Shown here: positions 16,275 through 24,180 of the stretch, piece by piece
Numbering within the stretch: the stretch's first letter is position 1
Layout of the letters: each line of letters opens with the position of its first letter
DNA from: Caulobacterales bacterium
Lineage (GTDB): Bacteria; Pseudomonadota; Alphaproteobacteria; Caulobacterales; Parvularculaceae
Direction of reading: 5' to 3'
Length of the DNA stretch: 64,000 bases
Assembly (NCBI GenBank): GCA_020638525.1
Contig: JACKIL010000003.1
Span: forward strand, 124,001-188,000
The notes under the pieces: model-generated
What the model saw: the letters and a program-made list of their open reading frames with translations, nothing else
Database searches by the model: none
Told to the model about the DNA's origin: nothing
Program-made: the position numbers and the translations under genes

Positions 16275-17618
16275 ATGGACAAGTCGGTCGATCCTGTCGC
16301 CGCAGAGGCGGCGCTCCAAAGCCTTCGCAGCCAGGTGCGCTTGCGCACCCTCACCGTGCTGCGCTGGCTCGCCGTCGCCGGGCAGACCGCGGCGATCGCG
16401 CTCGTGCATTTCGGCTTCGGCTTCCCGGCGCCGCTCGGGCTTTGCCTCGGCGTGATCGCGGCGAGCGCCTGGCTCAACCTCTTCGTCACTTTGCGTTTCT
16501 CGCCGCAGCGCGTGTTGAGCGAACGGGAAGCGGCCGCCTATATCGCCTTCGACATCGTGCAGCTTTGCGCGCTCCTGTTCCTGACGGGCGGCCTTCAGAA
16601 TCCGTTCGCCGCGCTCATCCTTGCGCCAGTGACGATCGCCGCAAGCGTGCTTCCCTTGCGCCTCACCATCCTGATCGGCGCGCTCGCGATCGCGGGCATC
16701 AGCGTGCTCGGCCTTTATCACCTGCCCCTGCCGTGGCGGCCCGGCGAAGTGCTGGAGCTTCCGAGAATTTTCATTGCGGGCTCATGGGTCGCGCTTTCTT
16801 TCTCCGTCGCTTTCTTCGCGGCGTACGCGCGACGGATCGCGCAAGAGTCCGAGCAGATGCGCAGCGCCCTCGCAGCGTCGCAGCTCATCCTCGCACGTGA
16901 GGAGCGCCTTTCAGCGCTCGGCGGGCTCGCCGCCGCCGCCGCGCACGAACTCGGCACGCCGCTCGCGACGATCCAGGTGACGGCGACAGAAATGGCGGAC
17001 GATCTCAAAGGTCAGGGAACGCTCGAGGAAGACGCGAAGCTTCTGGTCTCGCAGGCGCGCCGCTGCCGGGAGATCCTCGGCCGGCTTTCTCGCCGCGGCG
17101 ATGAAGGCGACGCCATGCATGACCGGCTCGGCGTCGATACGCTGATGCGCGAAACGGCGGAGCCCTTCACCGACCGCCCGCGCGGGCCGGCGGTGATTTT
17201 CGAAATGATCGGCGACGGCGCGCCGCCCATCCTTCGGCGCCGTCCGGAACTTCTCTACGGACTGCGCAACCTCATTGAGAACGCGACGAGCTTTGCGCGC
17301 TCCAAAGTGCTCATCAAGGCGCACTGGACGGCGGACAAGCTCGACATCTCCATTCACGATGACGGGCCGGGATTCTCGCAGGAGATCCTGACACGCCTCG
17401 GCGAGCCCTATCTGTCGCAACGACACCGCTCTCGCACGGCTGTCGGCCAGAAGAGCGGCCTTGGCCTCGGCTTCTTCATCGCCAAGACGCTGCTTGAGAG
17501 GACCGGCGCCAGGCTCGTCTTCGACAACGCCCCCTGGGATGACGGCAGCGGGGCGACGGGCGCCTGGATCGAGCTTTCCTGGCCGTTGAGCGCGCTCGCC
17601 GCCGAACCGATGGCCTAA
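16275..17618 (+). CDS. regB: Redox-sensing histidine kinase RegB/PrrB/ActS family
   Basis: Global redox sensor that phosphorylates RegA under low oxygen. The 447-residue protein has six hydrophobic helices. The ubiquinone-sensing motif GGLQNPF is at about 105-111. The H-box AAAAHELGTPLATIQ carries the phosphorylated His near 224. A cysteine in RRCREILGRL (near 264) matches the redox-active cysteine of RegB (Cys265 in R. capsulatus). The ATP-binding N and G boxes are NLIENATSFA, DDGPGF and GLGLGFFIAKTLLERTG. The ATG at 16275 was preferred over a TTG nine codons upstream. regA follows in the same direction and the SCO1/SenC gene is divergent. Confidence 0.95.
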   Translation: MDKSVDPVAAEAALQSLRSQVRLRTLTVLRWLAVAGQTAAIALVHFGFGFPAPLGLCLGVIAASAWLNLFVTLRFSPQRVLSEREAAAYIAFDIVQLCALLFLTGGLQNPFAALILAPVTIAASVLPLRLTILIGALAIAGISVLGLYHLPLPWRPGEVLELPRIFIAGSWVALSFSVAFFAAYARRIAQESEQMRSALAASQLILAREERLSALGGLAAAAAHELGTPLATIQVTATEMADDLKGQGTLEEDAKLLVSQARRCREILGRLSRRGDEGDAMHDRLGVDTLMRETAEPFTDRPRGPAVIFEMIGDGAPPILRRRPELLYGLRNLIENATSFARSKVLIKAHWTADKLDISIHDDGPGFSQEILTRLGEPYLSQRHRSRTAVGQKSGLGLGFFIAKTLLERTGARLVFDNAPWDDGSGATGAWIELSWPLSALAAEPMA

Positions 17619-17714
17619 ATCGGTCGACTGCGACTTGCGAATTCCCTCCGGGGACGGCATTTCACCCCCTTGGGCAGGCTGGACCTGCGCGCGACTAAGG
17701 CTACAAAGGGCGCT

Positions 17715-18287
17715 ATGACCACGGAAACTGAAGACGAGCACGAGGGCCTTCGTGCTGAACCCGAGGGCGCCAGCCTTCTTATTGTCGATGATGACGAACC
17801 GTTCCGCGTTCGCCTCGGGCGCGCGATGGAGAAACGCGGCTTTGCGCCCGTGCTCGCCGCCGGCGCGAAGGATGCGATCCGCCTCGCCCGCGAAACGCCG
17901 CCCGACTACGCCGTCGTCGACCTGCGCCTCGAAGACGGGGACGGGCTCGAAGTGGTTAACGCCATTCATGAGCTGCGCGAAGACTGCCGCGTCATCATGC
18001 TCACCGGCTATGGCAACATCGCGACCGCCGTCGCTGCGGTGAAGGCGGGCGCTGTCGATTACCTGCCGAAACCCGCAGACGCCGACGACGTCGTCAAGGC
18101 GCTGCTCGCCAATCCTGGCGCACGGCCCGTGCCGCCGGAAAATCCGATGTCAGCCGACCGCGTGCGCTGGGAACATATTCAGCGCGTCTATGAGCTGTGC
18201 GATCATAACGTGTCGGAGACGGCGCGCCGCCTCGGCATGCATCGCCGCACGCTCCAGCGCATTCTCGCCAAGCGCGCGCCGAAGTGA
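17715..18287 (+). CDS. regA: Response regulator RegA/PrrA/ActR family
   Basis: DNA-binding partner of RegB that controls respiration, carbon and nitrogen fixation genes in alphaproteobacteria. The 190 residues comprise a receiver domain with acidic pocket LLIVDDDEPF (Asp25-27), phospho-acceptor Asp69 (YAVVDLRLEDG), MLTGYG and KP (YLPKPAD). A linker follows, then a Fis-like helix-turn-helix NVSETARRLGMHRRTLQRIL at the C-terminus, which is nearly invariant in the family. The ATG after AAAGGG was chosen; the 15 upstream codons look non-conserved. It is transcribed with or after regB, about 96 bp downstream. Confidence 0.96.
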   Translation: MTTETEDEHEGLRAEPEGASLLIVDDDEPFRVRLGRAMEKRGFAPVLAAGAKDAIRLARETPPDYAVVDLRLEDGDGLEVVNAIHELREDCRVIMLTGYGNIATAVAAVKAGAVDYLPKPADADDVVKALLANPGARPVPPENPMSADRVRWEHIQRVYELCDHNVSETARRLGMHRRTLQRILAKRAPK

Positions 18288-18423
18288 GGGAATAGGGGTT
18301 AGGGAATAGCGAGGAGCAATCCACCGCGCGATTCGACAGAGCCGGCGATGAACTTCTCCGTATCAGGATTAAGGACACGGTCCGGAAGCCTGCCCCGATT
18401 CTCAATTCCATTCCCTATTCCCT
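18287..18423. repeat. GGGAATAG-type repeats flanking a convergent intergenic spacer
   Basis: AGGGAATAGGGG (18287-18298) and a partial copy AGGGAATAG (18301-18309) face the inverted CCCTATTCCCT at 18413-18423, about 115 bp away. The motif brackets the gap between regA and the convergent reductase gene, overlapping both stop regions. It may be a small repeated intergenic element; other genome copies cannot be tested here. Confidence 0.45.
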
Positions 18424-19006
18424 ACCTTGCATCCGCGCCAAGCGCTTCGATGCGCTTGAGCACGCGCTTGCGATCGGCGTCGCTGCGGTTCTCAACCAGA
18501 CCGATGATCGTGTCGCGCACGGGATTGACGCCGGCGAATTTGAGGATGTTTCGCTCGAAGCTCTTCAGGCTGTGTCCGCCGAAATAATAGCGATAGACCG
18601 CCGCCGGCATGCCCATTGTGACGATGATGCGCGCAGACTTGCCTTTCAGTTTCTGCGTCCACTTCTTGCCGTCCTCGCTCACCTCCATGACGAAGCCGCC
18701 CGCTGAAAGCTGCTCCAGAAAGCCTTTGAGCTTTGCCGGCATCGCGCCAAGCCAGAGCGGGTAGAGAAAAACGAGGTGATTGGCGGCCGAGACGGCGTCC
18801 TGCGCAGCCTTCAAGGCTGGCGGCGCGCCTTTCGCCCAGTCCGCAGGATCGGCGAGCAGAGGAAAGTCGAGCGCGGCGATATCGACGCGCGAGACCTCAT
18901 GCCCGCCCGCTTTCGCGCCCTTCGCATAGGCGTCCGCAAGAGCGTGAATGAAATGCCCGCCGCCTGCATGCGGGTGACCATCGACGATTACGATATTGCT
19001 GGACAT
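18422..19006 (-). CDS. NAD(P)H-dependent oxidoreductase, flavodoxin-like fold (KefF/MdaB-like)
   Basis: A 194-residue flavoprotein predicted to reduce quinones or similar acceptors with NAD(P)H. It begins NIVIVDGHPHAGGGHFIHALADAYAKGAKAGGHEVSRVDIA, in which HPH...HFIHALA is the FMN-phosphate loop of the Flavodoxin_2 family. HLVFLYPLWLGAMPAKLKGFLEQLSAGGF (flavin-ring segment) and TMGMPAAVYRYYFGGHSLKSF follow. The ATG with GGACGGGG upstream was chosen; the ORF could extend 21 codons. It converges on regA through the GGGAATAG repeats. Confidence 0.85.
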   Translation of the reverse strand: MSSNIVIVDGHPHAGGGHFIHALADAYAKGAKAGGHEVSRVDIAALDFPLLADPADWAKGAPPALKAAQDAVSAANHLVFLYPLWLGAMPAKLKGFLEQLSAGGFVMEVSEDGKKWTQKLKGKSARIIVTMGMPAAVYRYYFGGHSLKSFERNILKFAGVNPVRDTIIGLVENRSDADRKRVLKRIEALGADAR

Positions 19007-19218
19007 GAGGCCCCGTCCTTTCTGAAAGACTGCGCTTTTTCCAGTTTCTGCGGTATGAGCCCGCGCCAAAACGGGACGAAACGCCGCGCGAGCGACGAAG
19101 CGCGCCTTTGCCGCGATAGACCGAATGGCCCAAACTTGACGGGCCCGCCCCGCAACGCAAAGTTCATCGGTCGACCGGATAATCGCTCATAATTGCGAAC
19201 CAAAAAGAGAGGCTCCTG

Positions 19219-21957
19219 ATGCGCCACCTGAAATCGGCGGCTTTGGCCGCCGGCGTGCTGTTCTTGTCGTCCGCCGCGCAAGCGGCGTCCGAGATCACCC
19301 TGCCCTATGAGCAGTTCACTCTCGAGAATGGCTTGCGCGTCGTCGTGCATGAGGACAGGAAAGCGCCCCTCGTCGCGGTCTCGGTCTGGTACCATGTCGG
19401 CTCCAAGGATGAGCCGGAAGGCAAGACAGGTTTCGCACACCTCTTTGAACATTTGATGTTCAACGGCTCGGAGAACTACGACGGCGAATGGTTCCTGCCA
19501 TTCGACGAAGTCGGCGCGACGGACGTCAACGGCAATACGTGGTTCGACCGGACCGCCTATTTCGAAACCGTACCGACGACGGCGCTCGACCGCGCGCTCT
19601 GGCTTGAATCGGATCGCATGGGCCATCTTCTCGGCGCGGTGACGCAGGAAGTGCTCGATAACCAGCGCGGCGTCGTGCAGAACGAAAAGCGTCAGGGCGA
19701 CAATCAGCCCTATGGGCGCTCGGAATATTCCGTACTCGCTGGATTGCTTCCCGCAGGGCACCCCTACTCCCACTCCGCGATCGGCTCGATGGACGATCTG
19801 AACGCGGCTTCGCTTGAAACCGTCAAGGAGTGGTTCCAGACCTATTACGGCGCCTCGAACGCCGTGCTTGTTCTCTCGGGCGATATCGACGCGAACACAG
19901 CGAAACCGCTGGTCGAGAAATATTTCGGCGACATTCCGTCCGGCCCGCCGCTGACGCGCGCCAAGGCGAACGCGCCGAAGCTCGAAACGAACAAATTCGA
20001 AATCATGTATGACCGCGTGCCGCAGCCGCGCGTCGACCGCAACTGGGTCGCGCCGCCGCGCACGAGCCGCGATGCGGTGATGCTGGAGCTCGCTGCGCAA
20101 GTGCTCGGCGGCGGCAAGACGTCCCGCCTTTTCCAGCGCCTCGTCTACAATCTCGAACTCGCGACCTCGGCGAGCGCGTCAATGCAGGATCAGGAGCTGA
20201 TGAGCTTCTATTCCGTGACCGTCGACGCCAAGCCTGAGGCCGACCTCGACCGCGTGAAGCACGAAATGGGCGCCGTCATTGACGACTTCCTTCTCAAGGG
20301 CCCGACGAAAGCCGAACTTGACCGCGCGAAAACATCGCTCAAGGCGGATATCCTGCGCAGCCTCGAAAAGGTCGGCGGATTCGGCGGCAAAGCGGTGACG
20401 CTTGCGCAAGGCGCGCTTTACGCCGACGACCCGGGCTTCATCCTGAAGCAGCTCGAATGGCTCGACGAAGCGACGCCGAAGGAAGTCCTCGCCGCCGCGC
20501 GCGACGTGATGAACGCCGGCTACTATCAGCTCGACATTCTTCCGTTTCCGGAATATTCGACGGTCGCCTCGGACGTCGACCGCAGCAAGGGCATGCCCGC
20601 CGTCGCATCGACGCCGGATCTCGCCTTCCCGCCCATCGAGGAGGCGACGCTATCGAATGGCATGAAGGTCGTGCTTGCGACGCGCAGCGCCGTCCCGGTC
20701 GTTGAACTCTCCGTGCAGTTCGATGCGGGCTATGCGGCGGATGCGACCGAAGGCGGCCGGCTTGGCGGCGCATCCTTCACGGGCGCCATGCTCGACGAAG
20801 GCACCGCGCGCCGCACGACGACGCAGATCGCCGAAGAACTCGACAGCCTCGGCGCGGTGATGAGCGCCGGTTCGACGCTCGACACGACGGGCGTCGAAAT
20901 GTCGGCGCTCAAGCAAAACCTCAAGGCGTCGCTCGATATTCTGGCGGACGTCATTCGCAATCCGACGTTCAAGTCGGAAGAGATCGACAAGCTGCGCGGG
21001 CGCTGGCTCGCCGGCATCGATCAGGAGAAGGCGAATCCGGTCCAACTGGCGCTGCGCCTCCTGCCGCCTGAGATTTATGGAAAGGGCCACGCTTACGGCG
21101 TTCCGCTCACCGGCTCCGGCACGAAGGAATCGATCAGCGGCCTGACGCGCGATGACCTCGTCCATTTCCATGAAACGTGGCTTCGCCCCGACAATGCGAC
21201 GATCTTCGTCGTCGGCGACGCGACCATGGCGGAGATGAAGCCGCTGCTCGAAGCCGCCTTTGGCGACTGGCGCGCTCCGGCGCGCCCGCGCCTTTCGAAA
21301 GACGTGACGACGGTGAGCCTGCCTGCGCAAGGCAAGGTCATCATCGTCGACAAGCCGGGCTCGCCGCAGTCGCTCATCCTTGCGGGCGAAGTCGCCCCGC
21401 CGACGGTCGCGCCGAACAATGTCGCCATCAATGCGATGAACGACATTCTCGGCGGGCAGTTCACCGCGCGCGTCAACATGAACCTGCGCGAAGAAAAAGG
21501 CTGGGCCTATGGCGCTTACACCATTCTCGCGAGCGCGCGCGGCCAGCGGCCATGGCTCGTCTATGCGCCGGTTCAGACCGACAAGACGAAGGAGTCTGTC
21601 GCCGAACTCATCAAGGAGATGACCGCCTATCGCAAGACACGGCCTGCGACGGAGGACGAACTCCACCGCACGGTGCTCACCAATACGCGCTCGCTGCCGG
21701 GCTCGTTCGAAACGTCCGCCGACGTGCTCGACAGCCTCACCTCGAGCGCGCGCTATGGCCGCCCATGGGATTATCCGGCGACGCTGAAAGAAAAGTACGA
21801 AGGCCTGACCCGCGCCGACATCACCGCGGCGGCGGATGAAGTCGTGCACCCTGAAAGCCTTGTCTGGGTGATTGTCGGCGACCGAGCGAAGATTGAAGCG
21901 GGCATACGCTCGCTCAATCTCGGCCCGGTCGAAGTGCGCAGCGTCGGCGACCTCTAG
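19219..21957 (+). CDS. Secreted M16-family zinc metalloprotease (pitrilysin-like)
   Basis: The 912-residue enzyme has a signal peptide (SAALAAGVLFLSSAAQAA) and two tandem M16 halves. The N-terminal half holds the inverted zinc motif HLFEH (His74, Glu77, His78 in TGFAHLFEHLMFNG) with the distal ligand Glu156 (VVQNEKRQG). The C-terminal half (from about residue 480) has lost the zinc motif (GASFTGAMLDEGTA) but keeps the substrate-binding RE..GWAYGAY pattern (NLREEKGWAYGAY). This arrangement is normal for fused alpha/beta-type members. It probably degrades peptides in the periplasm. Its ribosome-binding site is AAGAGAGG. Confidence 0.94.
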   Translation: MRHLKSAALAAGVLFLSSAAQAASEITLPYEQFTLENGLRVVVHEDRKAPLVAVSVWYHVGSKDEPEGKTGFAHLFEHLMFNGSENYDGEWFLPFDEVGATDVNGNTWFDRTAYFETVPTTALDRALWLESDRMGHLLGAVTQEVLDNQRGVVQNEKRQGDNQPYGRSEYSVLAGLLPAGHPYSHSAIGSMDDLNAASLETVKEWFQTYYGASNAVLVLSGDIDANTAKPLVEKYFGDIPSGPPLTRAKANAPKLETNKFEIMYDRVPQPRVDRNWVAPPRTSRDAVMLELAAQVLGGGKTSRLFQRLVYNLELATSASASMQDQELMSFYSVTVDAKPEADLDRVKHEMGAVIDDFLLKGPTKAELDRAKTSLKADILRSLEKVGGFGGKAVTLAQGALYADDPGFILKQLEWLDEATPKEVLAAARDVMNAGYYQLDILPFPEYSTVASDVDRSKGMPAVASTPDLAFPPIEEATLSNGMKVVLATRSAVPVVELSVQFDAGYAADATEGGRLGGASFTGAMLDEGTARRTTTQIAEELDSLGAVMSAGSTLDTTGVEMSALKQNLKASLDILADVIRNPTFKSEEIDKLRGRWLAGIDQEKANPVQLALRLLPPEIYGKGHAYGVPLTGSGTKESISGLTRDDLVHFHETWLRPDNATIFVVGDATMAEMKPLLEAAFGDWRAPARPRLSKDVTTVSLPAQGKVIIVDKPGSPQSLILAGEVAPPTVAPNNVAINAMNDILGGQFTARVNMNLREEKGWAYGAYTILASARGQRPWLVYAPVQTDKTKESVAELIKEMTAYRKTRPATEDELHRTVLTNTRSLPGSFETSADVLDSLTSSARYGRPWDYPATLKEKYEGLTRADITAAADEVVHPESLVWVIVGDRAKIEAGIRSLNLGPVEVRSVGDL

Positions 21958-22043
21958 CGGCGCCCGCCTTTCGCACATAACTTGGCGAGACCCTCCGCCT
22001 GATATGACGGAGATCAATTTCTCGCTTGCGCCCGCGCCTTAGC

Positions 22044-22079
22044 TTTTCCTCCGAGAGTCTTTCAGGCTACGGAGGAGAA
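22044..22079 (+). promoter_or_regulatory. Hairpin that sequesters the ribosome-binding site of the 67-aa membrane protein
   Basis: The arms TTTTCCTCCG (22044-22053) and CGGAGGAGAA (22070-22079) pair over 10 bp with one U-G wobble around a 16-nt loop. The right arm is the Shine-Dalgarno sequence of the gene starting at 22084, so folding would block initiation. Confidence 0.5.
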
Positions 22080-22083
22080 GATA

Positions 22084-22287
22084 ATGGCGAACGAAGGGCG
22101 CAAGCGGAACCGCCTTACACCATGGTATATCGGCATCGTCATCGTTCTGGCGGCGGTGACTTTCGTTGGATATCGTTTTTGGGCGGGCGATTGCCCGGCT
22201 CCAGGCGCTGTTGAATTCATCGTGCTCGCAATCGTGCCGGCTGTTTATCTGACTTTGATGTATCTGACGCTCACCAGTCAGGAATAA
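22084..22287 (+). CDS. Small two-helix membrane protein, unknown function
   Basis: The 67 residues have a basic N-terminus (NEGRKRNRLTPWY) and two transmembrane helices (IGIVIVLAAVTFVGYRFW and FIVLAIVPAVYLTLMYLTL), with one cysteine in the loop (AGDCPAPG). There is no recognised family. A very strong ribosome-binding site (GGAGGAGAAGATA before ATG) supports expression, and an upstream complementary sequence could mask it. Its stop lies 6 bp from the stop of the convergent glycosyltransferase. Confidence 0.65.
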   Translation: MANEGRKRNRLTPWYIGIVIVLAAVTFVGYRFWAGDCPAPGAVEFIVLAIVPAVYLTLMYLTLTSQE

Positions 22288-22293
22288 GAAGCG

Positions 22294-23229
22294 CTAGCCG
22301 GCCTTTGGTTTCTCGCGCGCCCAGATGTCGCCCGCAGCGCCCTCGGGAACGCGGTGCGGCGTCTTGAGTGCGAAGAATCGAAGGCGGCTGGCGATGCGTC
22401 CGGCATACCAGAGCAGATTGGCGGCGATGAATCCGCCCTTGCCATACCAGCGTGTGAAATAGCGCGCGCGCGAAGCGTAGTAATAGGCGGGCAGGCGTTT
22501 TTTCGCCTTGATGTTCCCTTCGACGGATGACGATTTGCCGTGGAAGTGCGCGACTTCCGCATCGGCGACCGTCGCGAGGCGCCATCCGTTCTTCACGGCG
22601 CGGCGGCAATAGTCGCAATCCTCGAAATACATGAAATAGCCCTCATCTAGCCCGCCGATCTCGTCGATCATCTGTGAGCGGAGCATGACGCAGGGAAAGC
22701 CGATCCAGTCGGCTTCGTCGGTCTCGCCCGGCGCAATCGGCACGACGGCGCGCCTGAAAAGCCTGTAAAAGACGCCAAGGCCGGAGGCTTCGACGAATTC
22801 CCCGAGGGGCGAAATCGCGCGGAAACGGCTCGTCTGTTCGGCGCCCGCCTCGTCCGTGATTTTCGGGCCGACAACGCCAAGGCGCGGATCGGCGCGCATT
22901 GCGGCGAGCATCGCGGCGAAGGCGCCCGGACGCACCAATGTGTCGCTGTTGAGGAGGACATAAAATTCCGCCTTGCGCGCCTTGAGGCCGAGATTGTTCC
23001 CGAAGGCGAAACCGCCATTGCGCGGCGAAAGGATGAGCTCAACCGGCGCCAGCGCCGGCAGCGCCTTTCGCCAGTTATTGATCTGCGCCCATGAATCGTC
23101 CGGCGACGCATTATCGACGATGACGAGTTCCCCGCCGAGCGCCTCAACTTCGGGAAGCGCGCTCTCGGCGGAGGCGATCGTCAGCGCCGGCGTGCCGTAA
23201 TTGAGGATGATAACGCAAAGGGGTCGCAT
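22294..23229 (-). CDS. Family 2 glycosyltransferase (rhamnosyltransferase-like)
   Basis: A 311-residue inverting GT-A enzyme for cell-surface glycan synthesis. The GT2 features are CVIILNYGTPALTIASAESAL, VIVDNASPDDSW (nucleotide-binding DNAS), NGGFAFGNNLGLKARKAEFYVLLNSDTLV (DXD-like NSD) and IGFPCVMLRSQMIDEIGGLDEGYFMYFEDCDYCRRA (acceptor-site ED). The C-terminal region AYYYASRARYFTRWYG is typical of the WbbL-like subgroup. The ATG at 23229 was chosen; a GTG six codons upstream is possible and neither has a good ribosome-binding site. It is a lone glycan gene, with no wz or sugar-nucleotide genes beside it. Confidence 0.9.
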   Translation of the reverse strand: MRPLCVIILNYGTPALTIASAESALPEVEALGGELVIVDNASPDDSWAQINNWRKALPALAPVELILSPRNGGFAFGNNLGLKARKAEFYVLLNSDTLVRPGAFAAMLAAMRADPRLGVVGPKITDEAGAEQTSRFRAISPLGEFVEASGLGVFYRLFRRAVVPIAPGETDEADWIGFPCVMLRSQMIDEIGGLDEGYFMYFEDCDYCRRAVKNGWRLATVADAEVAHFHGKSSSVEGNIKAKKRLPAYYYASRARYFTRWYGKGGFIAANLLWYAGRIASRLRFFALKTPHRVPEGAAGDIWAREKPKAG

Positions 23230-23336
23230 GAATGCCGGTCTTTTCACGGAAGCGCTTCACGCATAAGCCCTTTCGCACGCCTTTACAGCCCCGCGCGACG
23301 GGACTGGCCGCGCAGAGGCGGCCAGCCGCGGCGCAT

Positions 23337-23597
23337 TCATGCGCGGTTGTCGAGTTGCGGGCGAACGGCGCGCCGCCCGGCGAGAGTGATGCGATAAGGC
23401 CCGCCCTCCTGCGATCCGATCAACCGGCGCTTACGCAACTTCCGGAAGACCGGCATGGTGCAGTCTTCAAGCGTCCAGCCTTCCCGCGTGATGCAATTGA
23501 CCGCGAGGAATTTTCCGGCGTCGTCTTTTTCGACGAATACGGCGCCGCCGCGCGCGAGCGCATGGAGCGTTCTCTGCTCCGCCTTCGAGATGTTCAT
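23337..23597 (-). CDS. YjhX-family protein (UPF0386; toxin-related)
   Basis: The 86 residues align by eye with E. coli YjhX over the whole length: NISKAEQRTLHALARGGAV at the start, then CITREGWTLEDCTMPVFRKLRKRRLI, then a C-terminal QLDN. In E. coli, YjhX is the toxin paired with the GNAT antitoxin YjhQ; many proteobacterial homologues stand alone and their function is unknown. No YjhQ-like gene is adjacent here. The internal ATG was chosen because family similarity begins exactly there; it lacks a clear Shine-Dalgarno. The gene follows mmcB and the NTF2-like gene on the same strand after about 150 bp. Confidence 0.85.
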   Translation of the reverse strand: MNISKAEQRTLHALARGGAVFVEKDDAGKFLAVNCITREGWTLEDCTMPVFRKLRKRRLIGSQEGGPYRITLAGRRAVRPQLDNRA

Positions 23598-23660
23598 TGA
23601 AATGTCCGATGCTGAGATGACGGGGCGCGCGCGCAATCAGCGCGGGCGCGGCGTGGTCAT

Positions 23661-23684
23661 TCAGCGGGTGACAAGCTCGGACAT
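23661..23684 (-). CDS. Seven-codon ORF with strong ribosome-binding site (leader peptide or gene remnant)
   Basis: Reading the minus strand, GAGGAG (23688-23693) precedes ATG by 3 nt and opens the peptide MSELVTR followed by TGA. A second mini-ORF (MTTPRPR) overlaps this stop. It lies between the NTF2-like gene and yjhX. It could be a leader peptide controlling yjhX or the residue of a decayed gene; translation is not proven. Confidence 0.3.
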   Translation of the reverse strand: MSELVTR

Positions 23685-23745
23685 AATCTCCTCGTGTGAC
23701 CGCCTAAATAGCAATCGCCACGCGGAGCATCAAGGGGCGCCAAAA

Positions 23746-24180
23746 CTAACCGAGGGAAAGCCCGTCGCGTTCATTGTCCCAGACGACGGAGATGATCTTC
23801 CACTCGCCATTCTCGCGCACGAGATTGAAGAAATTGACGCCGCGATTTTCCCGCGCCGCGCCGCCGGAGCCATAGACGGAACGGTAAACGCTCCTGACGC
23901 GCGCGACATTGCCGAAAATCTCGCAGTCGTGCTCTAGCTCCTCCTCAAGGAAATCGAGCTTTGCGAGCTTCTCATCGACATCCGCGTGGTGGTCGTCGAC
24001 GCTCATCACCGTGGTGAAAGGCTCGCCGTCAGGGCCGATCCCCGTCCGCACGAGACGCGCCGCCGGGTGGAAATAATGTTTCACGCGGTCATAGTCGCGC
24101 GGGCCGGCAGGTCCTGACAGCATGGCGTAATCGTCCCGCAGCATTTCCCTGATGATCCGGCGATCCTGATCGAGCGTCAT
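23746..24180 (-). CDS. NTF2-like / SnoaL-fold protein
   Basis: The 144 residues have the cone-shaped NTF2 pattern. An N-terminal helix (DQDRRIIREMLRDDYAMLSG) is followed by DYDRVKHYFHPAARLVRTGIGPDGEPFTTVMSVDDHHADV and then C-terminal strands (EIFGNVARVRSVYRSVYG, NFFNLVRENGEWKIISVVWDNE). The last part is the diagnostic NxxxxxNGEWKI ending of the family. Members may be enzymes or ligand-binding proteins, and no catalytic pair is certain here. It overlaps mmcB by ATGA, so it is translated from the same, possibly SOS-regulated, message. Confidence 0.8.
   Translation of the reverse strand: MTLDQDRRIIREMLRDDYAMLSGPAGPRDYDRVKHYFHPAARLVRTGIGPDGEPFTTVMSVDDHHADVDEKLAKLDFLEEELEHDCEIFGNVARVRSVYRSVYGSGGAARENRGVNFFNLVRENGEWKIISVVWDNERDGLSLG

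Noticed and set aside
20650..22017. 455-residue minus-strand ORF opposite the M16 protease
   Set aside because: Composition is Arg/Asp-rich shadow; no start signal or motif.
23455..23937. 160-residue plus-strand ORF over yjhX and the NTF2-like gene
   Set aside because: No ribosome-binding site and no motif; yjhX and NTF2-like frames match families.
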